Source: Streptomyces griseus subsp. griseus (GTDB taxonomy: Bacteria > Actinomycetota > Actinomycetes > Streptomycetales > Streptomycetaceae). From it: 64,000 nt of DNA. A program made the position numbers and the translations under genes. The stretch lies in NCBI RefSeq assembly GCF_003610995.1, contig NZ_CP032543.1, forward strand, positions 6,820,001 to 6,884,000, given 5' to 3'. Shown piece after piece: positions 53,954-62,588 of this stretch. How positions within the stretch are numbered: the first letter of the stretch is position 1; each line of letters begins with the position of its first letter. The notes beneath the pieces were generated by a model. The model did no database searches. It was not told the DNA's origin and was given only the letters and a program-made list of their open reading frames with translations.

Positions 53954-55023
53954 CACTGGGCGCTTTCTTGCAGGCTGCCGATGCGCAGCGAACCGTGGTC
54001 CGACCCGGCGGCGACGGGCCCCTGCCGGACCGGTGCGGGCACCGGTTCCGGCCGGTCCCCGGCACGGACCTGGTCGGGCGGGGGCGGCGGGCCGTCGAGG
54101 AAGTCGGCGCGGGGGGCGAAGAAGAGGGAGCCGGTGACCGCCGTGGAGAAGTCGAGGATGCGGTCGTGCGTGCCGGGCGGATCGCCGAGGAACATGTTGC
54201 GGAGCATGCGTTCGGTGACGTCGGGGTCGGCGGCGTACCCGATGAAGTACGTGCCGAACTCGCCCTGGCCGAAGTTGCCGAAAGGCATGTTCGCCCGCAG
54301 GATGTCGCGTTCGGTGCCGTCCGGGTCGGTGATGGTGTTGAGCGCGAGATGGGAGTCGGCGGGCTTCTCCTCGTCGGGGAACTCCACGTCGTTCAGCTTG
54401 GTGCGGCCGATGGCGCGCTCCTGCTCCTCCACGGAGAGCGCGTTCCACGAGGTCAGGTCGTGCAGATATTTCTGTACGACGACATAGCTGCCGCCCTCGA
54501 ACTCCGGGTCCTCCGCACCCACGAGCGCTGCCGCGCGGGCGTCGTCGCCCACCGGATTCTCCGTCCCGTCCACGAAGCCCAGCAGGTCGCGGTGGTCGAG
54601 ATAGCGGAAACCGTGCGTCTCGTCCACGATCCGCAGCGCCCCGCCGAGCCTGGTGAGCAGCTGCGCCGCCCACTCGTAGCAGACGTCCATCCGATCGGCC
54701 CGGATGTGCAGCAGCACATCGCCCGGGGTCGACGGGGCATGGTGCAGCCGGCCGCGGAGCTCCGGGAACGGGTGGAGGTGGGCGGGGCGCTCCCCGGCGA
54801 ACAGCCGGTCCCAGGCGGTGGAGCCGAACCCCGTCACACAGGCGAGTCCGGCGTCCGGGTAGCGGAAGCCGAGGGAGCGGGCGACGGCCGCCAGGTCCGG
54901 CAGCACCTCTCGCACCGCGTCCTCCCCACCCGGCTCGATCGTGCCGACCAGGAAGAGCGCCGCGCTGGTCAGCGGGGCCACGACGGGCTGGACGGAGACG
55001 GGGTCGGGGACGGCTGCGGACAT
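53953..55023 (-). CDS. DyP-type heme peroxidase, encapsulin cargo
   Basis: A 356-residue dye-decolorizing peroxidase. The diagnostic motif GFVDGTENP (catalytic Asp) is at about residues 150-158, and the ferredoxin-like repeats are typical. The extreme C-terminus carries a cargo-loading peptide, GSLRIGSLQES, separated from the enzyme by a flexible Pro/Ala/Gly linker; the SLxIGSL pattern is what targets DyP into encapsulin. The enzyme should therefore be enclosed by the adjacent shell and act on peroxides. It starts at ATG 55023; no Tat signal is present. Confidence 0.93.
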   Translation of the reverse strand: MSAAVPDPVSVQPVVAPLTSAALFLVGTIEPGGEDAVREVLPDLAAVARSLGFRYPDAGLACVTGFGSTAWDRLFAGERPAHLHPFPELRGRLHHAPSTPGDVLLHIRADRMDVCYEWAAQLLTRLGGALRIVDETHGFRYLDHRDLLGFVDGTENPVGDDARAAALVGAEDPEFEGGSYVVVQKYLHDLTSWNALSVEEQERAIGRTKLNDVEFPDEEKPADSHLALNTITDPDGTERDILRANMPFGNFGQGEFGTYFIGYAADPDVTERMLRNMFLGDPPGTHDRILDFSTAVTGSLFFAPRADFLDGPPPPPDQVRAGDRPEPVPAPVRQGPVAAGSDHGSLRIGSLQESAQ

Positions 55024-55299
55024 GCGCGGCACTCCAGGCGTCGGATGGATCGTGCGCGTTCGCGTGGGATCGCGTGCACAGGGCTCGTAGCCCACTAAGC
55101 CATGCCCTGCGGACGCCCGCACCCGGGGTGGCCCGGCCGGCTGACACCGTCCGGGCCGCCCCAGGCGCAGGCCGACTGGGAGGGTCCCGGGGTGGCCTCG
55201 GCCGGCTGGGACCGTGCCGGGGTTGGTCCCGCCGACTCGCACCGCCCCGTGCGCCGCCCCCTCAGGGCTCGCCCCGCCCCCGCCTCCGGCGCGTGCGAC

Positions 55300-56742
55300 T
55301 CAGCCGGCCTCGGCCTCGGACCGGTCCCCGCCCCACAGCGTGTGGAACGAACCCTCCCGGTCCGTACGCCGATACGTGTGTGCCCCGAAGAAGTCCCGCT
55401 GCCCCTGCGTGAGCGCCGCGGGCAGCCGGTCCGCGCGCAGCCCGTCGTAGTAGGAGAGCGCGGCGGCGAAACCCGGCGTCGGCACACCCTGGCGCGCCGC
55501 CTCCGCCACCACCGCCCGCCAGTCGTCCTGCGCGGCCCCGATCTCCCGCCCGAACTCCTCGTCGGACAGCAGGCTCACCAGCTCGGGCCGGGAACCGTAG
55601 GCGGCTCTGATCCGGTCCAGGAACGCCGCCCGGATGATGCAGCCCGCCCGCCAGATCGCGGCCACGGAACCGAGGTCGATGTCCCAGCCGTACGCCTCGC
55701 TGCCGGCCCGGATCTGGTGGAAGCCCTGCGTGTACGAGACGATCTTCGAGGCGTACAGGGCCTGTTCGACCCGGTCCGCGAACGCCGACGCGTCCGCCCC
55801 CTCCAGCGGCTTCGCCACCGGGCCCGGCAGCTCCCGTGACGCCTCGCGCAGGTCCGCGTGGCCCGACAGCGAGCGGGCGAAGACCGCCTCGGCGATCCCG
55901 GAGACCGGAACGCCCAGGTCCAGCGCGATCTGCACGGTCCACCGCCCGGTGCCCTTCTGTTCCGCCCGGTCCTGCACGATGTCGACGAACGGCTTGCCGG
56001 TGGCCGCGTCCGTGTGCGCCAGGACCTCGGCGGTGATCTCGATCAGATACGAATCCAGCCGCCCCGTGTTCCAGTCGCGGAACGTGTCGGCGATCCGCGC
56101 GGGGGAGTACCCGGCGACCCGGCGCAGCAGGTCGTACGCCTCCGCGATGAGCTGCATGTCCGCGTACTCGATGCCGTTGTGCACCATCTTCACGAAGTGC
56201 CCGGCGCCGTCCGGGCCGATGTGCGCGGTGCACGGGGTGCCGTCCTTCGCCTTGGCGGCGATCCTCTCCAGCATCGGGCCCAGCGACTCGTACGACTCGG
56301 CCGATCCGCCCGGCATGATGCTCGGGCCGTGGAGCGCGCCCTCCTCGCCGCCGGAGATGCCCGCACCGACGAAGTGGATCCCGCGCTCGCGCAGCTCCTT
56401 CTCCCGGCGGCGGGTGTCCTCGAAGTGGGCGTTGCCGCCGTCGATGATGACGTCGCCGTCCTCCAGGAGCGGCGCGAACTCCTGGATCACCGCGTCCGTG
56501 GGGTCCCCGGCCTTGACCATGATCACCAGGCGCCTGGGCCGCTCCAGAGCCGCGACGAACTCCTCGGGGGTGCGCGCGGCGACGAACGTGCCCTCGTCGC
56601 CGAACTCCTTCACCAGGGCGTCGGTGCGGGAGGTCGTGCGGTTGTGCACGGCGACGGTGAAACCGTTGCGGGCGAAGTTCCGGGCCAGGTTGCGGCCCAT
56701 GACCGCGAGTCCGGTGACGCCGATCTGGGCGGTGCCGTTCAT
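55300..56742 (-). CDS. gnd: 6-phosphogluconate dehydrogenase (NADP+-dependent, decarboxylating)
   Basis: A 480-residue Gnd of the pentose phosphate pathway, oxidising 6-phosphogluconate to ribulose 5-phosphate and making NADPH. The motifs are GLAVMGRNLA (cofactor), GAGISGGEEGA and HFVKMVHNGIEYADMQ with the catalytic Lys, and the C-terminal RTDREGSFHTLWGG tail. Length and order are those of the long dimeric form. It lies upstream of nothing obvious in its pathway; the DUF5709 gene precedes it by 68 bp on the same strand. Confidence 0.96.
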   Translation of the reverse strand: MNGTAQIGVTGLAVMGRNLARNFARNGFTVAVHNRTTSRTDALVKEFGDEGTFVAARTPEEFVAALERPRRLVIMVKAGDPTDAVIQEFAPLLEDGDVIIDGGNAHFEDTRRREKELRERGIHFVGAGISGGEEGALHGPSIMPGGSAESYESLGPMLERIAAKAKDGTPCTAHIGPDGAGHFVKMVHNGIEYADMQLIAEAYDLLRRVAGYSPARIADTFRDWNTGRLDSYLIEITAEVLAHTDAATGKPFVDIVQDRAEQKGTGRWTVQIALDLGVPVSGIAEAVFARSLSGHADLREASRELPGPVAKPLEGADASAFADRVEQALYASKIVSYTQGFHQIRAGSEAYGWDIDLGSVAAIWRAGCIIRAAFLDRIRAAYGSRPELVSLLSDEEFGREIGAAQDDWRAVVAEAARQGVPTPGFAAALSYYDGLRADRLPAALTQGQRDFFGAHTYRRTDREGSFHTLWGGDRSEAEAG

Positions 56743-56810
56743 CTGTGTGCTCCTGCGCTTCCGGGGACGTTCGTTCGGTCAGGGGGGTACGGGACGGGGG
56801 ACGGCCGCGT

Positions 56811-57428
56811 TCACGTGCCGTCGGCGGCGGAGCCTTCGACGGGGGAGCTGTCGCCATGAGAGCCGTCGACCCGGGAGGTGTCGGCATGAGAACCGTCCAC
56901 ACGGGGGCCGCCGTCCTCGGAAGCCCCGTCGACGAGCGCGCCGTCCGGCAGCGAACCGTCCAGCAGGGCGTCGTCGTCCCCGTCCTCGGGGATCACATGC
57001 ATCGCGGCCTCCTCGGCCGACGCCGCCGCGCCGTCGATGCCCACATCGCTGGCGGTGAGCGTGGCCGGGACGCTGCCCTCCGCCTGCTGGGTCAGCCGCC
57101 CGGCGCGGGCGACGCCGACCTTGCCGTCCCAGAGCTCGCCGTCCCCGCCCGCCAGGTCTCCCACGCCGTCGCCGGTGAACCCGGGCGCCTCGGGAAGTTC
57201 CCTGGTCAGCCGCGCCTCCAGCGACTCGCCCGTGAGGCTTTCGGCGGCTGTGGTGCCGAGTCCATCGACCACCCAGGGCCGGTCCGGCGGTGAGTAGCCC
57301 TCGTCGAGGGGGTCGCCGGTGCCTGAGGGGTCCAGCAGCGTGTCCTCGGCGCCGAGCTGTTCATCGGGGTCGGAAGCCTCCGGCTCCTGGGGCTGGTAGA
57401 CGTCGTCCCCCCGGTCGGTGTCGCTCAT
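56811..57428 (-). CDS. DUF5709 domain protein with acidic DG-rich tail
   Basis: A 205-residue acidic soluble protein. The N-terminal and central part (DDVYQPQEPE, then DEGYSPPDRPW, LDEGYS- and ESLEARLTRE-type segments) matches DUF5709, an actinobacterial family of unknown role. The last 50 residues consist of degenerate DGS/DGA repeats (DGSLPDGALVDGAS, VDGSHADTSRVDGSH), rich in Asp, Gly and Ser. The start at 57428 has GAAAGGA upstream. No membrane segment. Confidence 0.8.
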   Translation of the reverse strand: MSDTDRGDDVYQPQEPEASDPDEQLGAEDTLLDPSGTGDPLDEGYSPPDRPWVVDGLGTTAAESLTGESLEARLTRELPEAPGFTGDGVGDLAGGDGELWDGKVGVARAGRLTQQAEGSVPATLTASDVGIDGAAASAEEAAMHVIPEDGDDDALLDGSLPDGALVDGASEDGGPRVDGSHADTSRVDGSHGDSSPVEGSAADGT

Positions 57429-58147
57429 GGCGCGTCCTTTCCTCGGGAGAGAACCACTGTCCCCTGTACGCAATTCCACTCCGGTACCGCTCCGGCCGCA
57501 AAGGGAAGATCGGAATCCGGCACTCCGCCGTGGCGCGCCCACCGGGTCCGCACGGAACCCGCACCCCTGCTCCTCCCGCCCGCCGACGGCCCTGACGCGC
57601 CTTGAGGGGCCCTGGTCCGGCGCGAGGACGTGGCCCGCTCCGCCCCGAGGGGGTGCCCCGGTCCGGCCCGAGCGGACCGGGGCACGTCGGGCCGGACGTA
57701 CACTCGGCTCATGGGTCGTAGCGCCGAACCGAGGAAGAGCCCGCACCGGGCCGCCTCCGCGCTGCCCCCGGACGGGCCCCCCGCCGCCGCACCGGTGCCC
57801 GCCGACGCGGCGCCCGGAACGGGCCGTACCGCGCTGCACGGCCACGGCTAGCGGTCTTCGGCCTCCGCGGACCCGGGCCGACACCCCGGTCCGTCGCCCC
57901 TCCCACGAACGACTCCGGCCTCTCCGCGCCGGAGCGAGCCGCCGCCCCCGGCCCGCGCCGGATGCGCGATCGGCCCCCGGCTCGGCACACCGATCACGCG
58001 CACCACACCTGACTGATTACGTCACGCATCACGCATCACGCATCACGCATCACGCATCACGCATCACGCGGCACACGGCGCCTCCGCCCGTGCCGCCGCC
58101 CGGCGACGGCCGCTGAGACGGGCCGAGCCGCACTCGAAGGGACCACC
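57429..58147. other. 719-bp intergenic region with a heptamer array
   Basis: This region lies between the divergent DUF5709 and murE-type genes. It has very GC-rich stretches and the ACGCATC tandem array (58024-58070). One 46-codon frame at 57712 begins just after a TACACT box, but it looks like low-complexity Pro/Ala sequence, so I do not call it. Confidence 0.5.
58024..58070. repeat. Heptanucleotide tandem array (ACGCATC, 6 copies plus partial)
   Basis: Six perfect head-to-tail copies of ACGCATC run from 58024 to 58065, followed by a partial copy. The array is 78 bp upstream of the murE-type gene, so copy-number change could alter promoter spacing. It is AT-richer than its surroundings. 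Confidence 0.9.
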
Positions 58148-59622
58148 GTGAAGCTGAGCGACCTACTGGCCGGGCAGGACCACCACGTACTGCAGGGAAG
58201 TCCCGAGCGCACGCGGATCACCGCCGGTACGACGTTCGACGCGGACCGGGTCACCCCCGGCTCGGTCTTCGTGGCGGTCCCCGGCCACGCGGCCGGCGGT
58301 CCCGACGCCGTCGCACCGGCCGTCGCCCGCGGCGCGGCAGCCGTCGTCGTCGACGCCCAGGCCCCACCTCTCCCCGCGTCGGCGGGCGACGTGTGCGCGA
58401 TCCGGGTGCCGGACGCCCGCAAGGCCGCGGCCGTCATCGCCTCGCGCTACTTCGGTGAGCCGGGCCGTGCGATGGACCTGATCGCGATCACCGGGACCAA
58501 CGGCAAGACCTCCGTCTCGTACATGGTCGAGTCGGTGCTGCGGCTCGCCGAGGGCGCCCGGGTCGGGGTGATCGGCACGGCGGGGAGCCGGATCGGGGAC
58601 GAACCGATCCCGATGCCGCCCTCCGCGCTCTCCACCCCCGAATCGCCCGACCTCCAGTACCTGCTGAGCCGGATGCGGGACAGCGCGGCCGGCAGCGTGG
58701 TCCTGGAAGCCACCTCGATGGGCCTGCTGACCCACCGTCTGGACCGGACCTTCGTCGACGTGGGCGTCTTCACCAATCTGTCGCAGGACCACCTCGACGA
58801 CCACGGCACCATGGAGCACTACCGGGACGCCAAACTCCGCCTCTTCCAGGGGCTGTGCCGGCGCGCGGTCATCAACGCGGACGACCCGGTCGGTGCCGGC
58901 ATCCGGGAGCTGATGCCCGACGCTGTGACCACGTACGCGCTGGACGGCCCGGCGGACTACCGCGCGACCGATCTGGTGGTGGACGCCGCGGGGACCCGGT
59001 TCACCCTGCACCACGACGGCCGGAAGTACCCGGCGGCGATCCCGTCCCCGGGCCGGTTCTCGGTCTCCAACGCCCTGGCGACGGTGGCCGCCTGCCATCT
59101 GCTCGGCCACGGCCTGGCCGGACTGGTCGACGCGCTGGACCGGATGCCGCAGATCCCCGGCCGCTTCGAGCGCCTCCACACCCCGGGGGAACCTCGGTGA
59201 TCGTGGACTACGCCCATTCTCCGGACTCCCTCAACAAGGTCCTGACCACGGTCCGGGGCTTCGCCAAGGGGCGGATCATCACCGTCTTCGGCTGCGGCGG
59301 CGACCGCGACACCACCAAGCGCGCCGAGATGGGCACCATCGCCGGTACCCACTCCGACCTGTGCGTCCTCACCTCGGACAATCCCCGCCACGAGGACCCC
59401 GAGGCGATCCTCGACCAGATCGCACCGGGCATCACGGCCACCGGGACGCCGTTCGAACGGTTCACGGACCGCCGTGCGGCCATCGCCTGCGCCCTCGCCT
59501 CGGCGGGACCGGCCGACATCGTGCTCATCGCGGGCAAGGGGAGCGAGCCCCACCAGATCGTCGGGGACGAGCTGCTGCCCTTCAGCGACATGGCCACGGT
59601 GCGCGAACTGATCGGCCAGTAG
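58148..59622 (+). CDS. murE: MurE-type UDP-N-acetylmuramyl tripeptide ligase (one apparent frameshift)
   Basis: A Mur ligase of the MurE type. The first frame has the N-terminal UDP-binding domain and the ATP-binding motif ITGTNGKTSV, with the SMGLLTHRLD and DHLDDHGTME motifs. The C-terminal domain (IVDYAHSPDSLNKVL, then TSDNPRHEDP, the diaminopimelate-recognising motif, and IAGKGSEPHQI) is in another frame starting near 59185. One G missing from the run at 59185-59189 explains the break; restored, it is 491 residues, normal for MurE. MurE adds meso- or LL-diaminopimelate to the peptidoglycan precursor. It stands outside a dcw cluster, so it is probably a paralogue. Confidence 0.87.
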
Positions 59623-59750
59623 GCGACCGGGTCCCGGGCCCACCCCGCCCACCTGCGAAATGGCGTTGGTCGCCGGGCGGCCCGGCTGACATCCTTGCCA
59701 CCGCGCGCCCGAACGCCGGGCGGGCGGAGCAGGGCGGGGGAGCGGCAGCC

Positions 59751-61265
59751 GTGGATGTGTTCACCACGCGGGCGGGACGGGTGCGGGGGCGGCGCTCCGA
59801 GCGGGACCCGGGGATCGTGACCGTACGCGGACTCCCTTACGCCGCACCGCCGTTCGGCGCCGACCGGTTCCGGGAGCCACGTCCGGCGCGGGCCTGGGAC
59901 GGCGTACGGGAGTGCACCGCGTACGGCCCCGTGGCGCCCCAGTCCGCCGAACTGCCCGGCTCCCCGGTCTGGTCGCCCGGGGACGAGGACGTCCTCACGC
60001 TGAATCTCTGGGCGCCTGCCCACGGGTCCGGCGGTCTGCCGGTGCTCGTGTGGATCCACGGCGGGGCGTACGTCTTCGGCTCCTCCGCCCAGCCCGACTT
60101 CGAGGGCACCGCCCTCGCCGCCCGGGGGCTCGTCGTCGTCACGCTCAACTACCGCCTGGGCTTCGAGGGGTTCGGCCACGTCCCCGCCGACGACGAGGGG
60201 CCCGCCTGCCCCGACAACCGGGGGCTGCTGGACCAGATCGCCGCCCTGGAATGGGTACGGGACAACATCGCCGCCTTCGGCGGCTCACCCGGGCGCGTCA
60301 CCCTGGCCGGACAGTCCTCCGGGGCCACCTCCGTGGCCTGCCTGATGGCGGCCGACCGGGCGCGCGGGCTCTTCCACCGAGCCATCGTGCACAGCGCCGT
60401 CAACGCCTGCGCCACGGTCGGACAGGCCGCCCGCACCACCGCCGAGGTCGCGGCTGCGGCCGGGGTGCCCGCCACCCGTGCGGGGCTGCTCGCCGCCGCA
60501 CCGCGGACGCTGGTGACCGCCTCGGACCAGGTCGCCCACCGCTACCGGCAGGATCCCGGTTCCGGGCAGCGCCACTACGATCCGGCGATCTACGGCCCGG
60601 TCGCCGACGGGGTTCTCCTGCCCTCCGACCCGCTGGACGCGTCGGCCGCCGAGGGGGCGGAGGTGGAGCTGCTGGTCTGCCACACGACGGAGGAATACTG
60701 GCTCCTGGACGCGGTGGGCAGCAGCGCCAAGGTCACCACGGAACAGCAACTCGGCACGTTCGCCGCAGACTTCGGCCTGTCACGGCAGCTCGTCGACGCC
60801 TACCGCGACCGCCTGCCGGGCCCCGCTCCCGCCCTCGACGTCTATCTCGCCCTGTACGGAGACCTGCTCTTCGCCGAGTACAGCAGCCGGCTCGCCGAGG
60901 CCCACGCCCGGTCAGGCGGACGGACCTTCCTCTCCCGCTTCGACCGCCGACGCGGCGGGGACGGCGGACGGGTGCGGGCCTGGCACTGCGCGGACATCCC
61001 CTTCGCCTTCGGGAACCTCCACGACGAGAACCTCCACTTCCTGATGGGCGGCCCGCCCGGCCCGGCCGACCACGAGCTGTCGCACCGCATGGCGGGCGCC
61101 TGGGCCGGGTTCGCCGCCCACGGGGACCCGGGCTGGGCTCCTCTGGGCGGCGGCGGAGAGGGGAGTGCGGTGCGGGTGTGGCGTGCGGCCGGGGAGGAAG
61201 CCCGGGAGACCGACGCGTTCCGTGGTCCGTGGGACGCGGCGGGGCTGCCCCTGCTGGCCCCGTGA
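59751..61265 (+). CDS. Type B carboxylesterase (COesterase family)
   Basis: A 504-residue alpha/beta hydrolase of the carboxylesterase/para-nitrobenzyl esterase family. The oxyanion motif VLVWIHGGAY, the nucleophile elbow LAGQSSGATS (catalytic Ser, usually GESAG), and the C-terminal AWHCADIPFAFG with the catalytic His are visible. It hydrolyses carboxylic esters of unknown identity; no signal peptide is seen. The GTG at 59751 follows GGGGGAG at about 8 nt, and it begins 128 bp after the murE-type gene on the same strand. Confidence 0.87.
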   Translation: MDVFTTRAGRVRGRRSERDPGIVTVRGLPYAAPPFGADRFREPRPARAWDGVRECTAYGPVAPQSAELPGSPVWSPGDEDVLTLNLWAPAHGSGGLPVLVWIHGGAYVFGSSAQPDFEGTALAARGLVVVTLNYRLGFEGFGHVPADDEGPACPDNRGLLDQIAALEWVRDNIAAFGGSPGRVTLAGQSSGATSVACLMAADRARGLFHRAIVHSAVNACATVGQAARTTAEVAAAAGVPATRAGLLAAAPRTLVTASDQVAHRYRQDPGSGQRHYDPAIYGPVADGVLLPSDPLDASAAEGAEVELLVCHTTEEYWLLDAVGSSAKVTTEQQLGTFAADFGLSRQLVDAYRDRLPGPAPALDVYLALYGDLLFAEYSSRLAEAHARSGGRTFLSRFDRRRGGDGGRVRAWHCADIPFAFGNLHDENLHFLMGGPPGPADHELSHRMAGAWAGFAAHGDPGWAPLGGGGEGSAVRVWRAAGEEARETDAFRGPWDAAGLPLLAP

Positions 61266-61271
61266 CACGGC

Positions 61272-62303
61272 CTAGTACGGCGGCAGCCGCAGCGCCCCCG
61301 TACCCTCGCGTACGTCGTGCACGATACGGATCTTCCCGACCGGGTTGCCGTGCTCGTCCGCCGTGACCAGGACCGCGTCGTCGCTGTTGACGCAGCGACC
61401 CCGCTCGTCCGGCTCGGGGCAGAAGAGCAGATAGCCGGTCTGCCGGTCGACCCGGCCCGGCTCCAGGCGCCACACCCACTGATAGGTGGTCATGACCACG
61501 TTCGGGTAGGTGGCGCGCAGCTCCTCCCGCACGGCGTCCTGGACCGTCTTCCCGAACGCCTGGCTCTCCTTGAAGGGCCGGATCACGCGGGCTCTGCCCG
61601 CCGTGTCCACCTGGCCGTCCACGATGTCGTAACTGGCCGCGTGGTGCGTGTGCTTGGTGAGGGAGGCGATCAGGTTGCCGCGGGTCAGCCGCATCATGGT
61701 GGGCCAGGACTCCTTGCCCCGGTTGCGCTTCTCGGCGACGGCGGGGGAGACCACGTTCACGTACGAGGCCTTCGCCTTCGCGAGCGGGCTGTCGGCTCCG
61801 CTCGCCGCGACCCAGCGCTGCACGCAGCCGCCGATGCCGGCCAGCTCCCGCTGTACGGTGGCGTTGGTCAGCTCGGCCACCACGTACGGTGCCGGGCCGG
61901 GGGAGCCGAGGGCGATGACCTCGTAGCCGCACGCGTCGAACGCGTCCCGCAGGATCCGGTAGGCGTCCGCTTCCGCCCGTCCGCGCGCCACGGCCTCCTT
62001 GAGCACCCCGGCGCACTCCTTGCCGTCGCAGGTGCCCTTCTCGGCGTTGATGCGCAGCCGGACCACGGCGTCCCGGTCGTCGGCCACCGCGAAGGTGACC
62101 TCGGAGCCGCCGGTGCCCGGGAAGAGGGTGCGGGCCCCGATCGCCTTGATCTGCCCGGGGAAGTGCTTGTCGGCCAGCTCCTCCGCCGCCCGGCGGTCCT
62201 CCTTGGTGGTGACCACCCCGCAGGCGCTCACCAGGGCCACCAGCGAACCTGCCAGTACACAGGTGGCGGCGGCTCTCCACTGTCTGCGGCGTGATCCGGC
62301 CAT
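61272..62303 (-). CDS. Actinobacterial lipoprotein of unknown function
   Basis: A 343-residue protein with a basic N-terminus, hydrophobic core and lipobox LVSAC (Cys28), so it should be anchored outside the membrane. The mature part has no recognisable domain; it contains RADAYRILRDAFDACGYEVIALG-like alternating segments and several cysteines that could form disulfides. It is convergent with the carboxylesterase gene (6 bp apart) and divergent from the secreted protease gene. Confidence 0.72.
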   Translation of the reverse strand: MAGSRRRQWRAAATCVLAGSLVALVSACGVVTTKEDRRAAEELADKHFPGQIKAIGARTLFPGTGGSEVTFAVADDRDAVVRLRINAEKGTCDGKECAGVLKEAVARGRAEADAYRILRDAFDACGYEVIALGSPGPAPYVVAELTNATVQRELAGIGGCVQRWVAASGADSPLAKAKASYVNVVSPAVAEKRNRGKESWPTMMRLTRGNLIASLTKHTHHAASYDIVDGQVDTAGRARVIRPFKESQAFGKTVQDAVREELRATYPNVVMTTYQWVWRLEPGRVDRQTGYLLFCPEPDERGRCVNSDDAVLVTADEHGNPVGKIRIVHDVREGTGALRLPPY

Positions 62304-62452
62304 GGTCTGCTCCTCGGAGTGGTGCTGCCCTGTGTTCCTGTGACAGTAGGACCGGAAGCCGTGAGGCCGGATGAGTACGCCTACTCAAACCCGGTACGCG
62401 GTCTTCTCGCGACCGGGTGGGAAGGTCTCCGTACCACCTCTCGTCATTGGCA

Positions 62453-62481
62453 TGGACCTGCCTATAGAACTCCGCTACAGT
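62453..62481 (+). promoter_or_regulatory. Putative promoter of the S1 protease gene
   Basis: TGGACC (62453-62458) and TACAGT (62476-62481) are separated by 17 bp, a fair match to the vegetative Streptomyces promoter pattern. They lie about 110 bp upstream of the protease start, and the LacI-type palindrome begins 15 bp after the -10 box, where a bound repressor would block elongation. Confidence 0.5.
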
Positions 62482-62496
62482 CCGGGACGACGCATC

Positions 62497-62510
62497 TGAG
62501 AGCGCTCTCA
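62497..62510. promoter_or_regulatory. LacI-type operator upstream of the S1 protease
   Basis: TGAGAGCGCTCTCA is a perfect 14-bp palindrome with the central CG typical of LacI-family operators (compare the CebR site TGGGAGCGCTCCCA). It lies 79 bp upstream of the protease start and shares the 12-bp core GAGAGCGCTCTC with the palindrome at 63978-63991. Confidence 0.7.
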
Positions 62511-62588
62511 AAAACTCGATCCGGATGTACTCCCGGATGCCTCCCGTTCCACCCCCACGTCGCTGGAACAACAGGAAGGGTCACTCCC

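Noticed and set aside
57712..57851. 46-codon plus-strand frame starting right after TACACT, possibly leaderless
   Set aside because: Low-complexity Pro/Ala/Gly content, no ribosome site and no recognisable family; not enough to call a gene.
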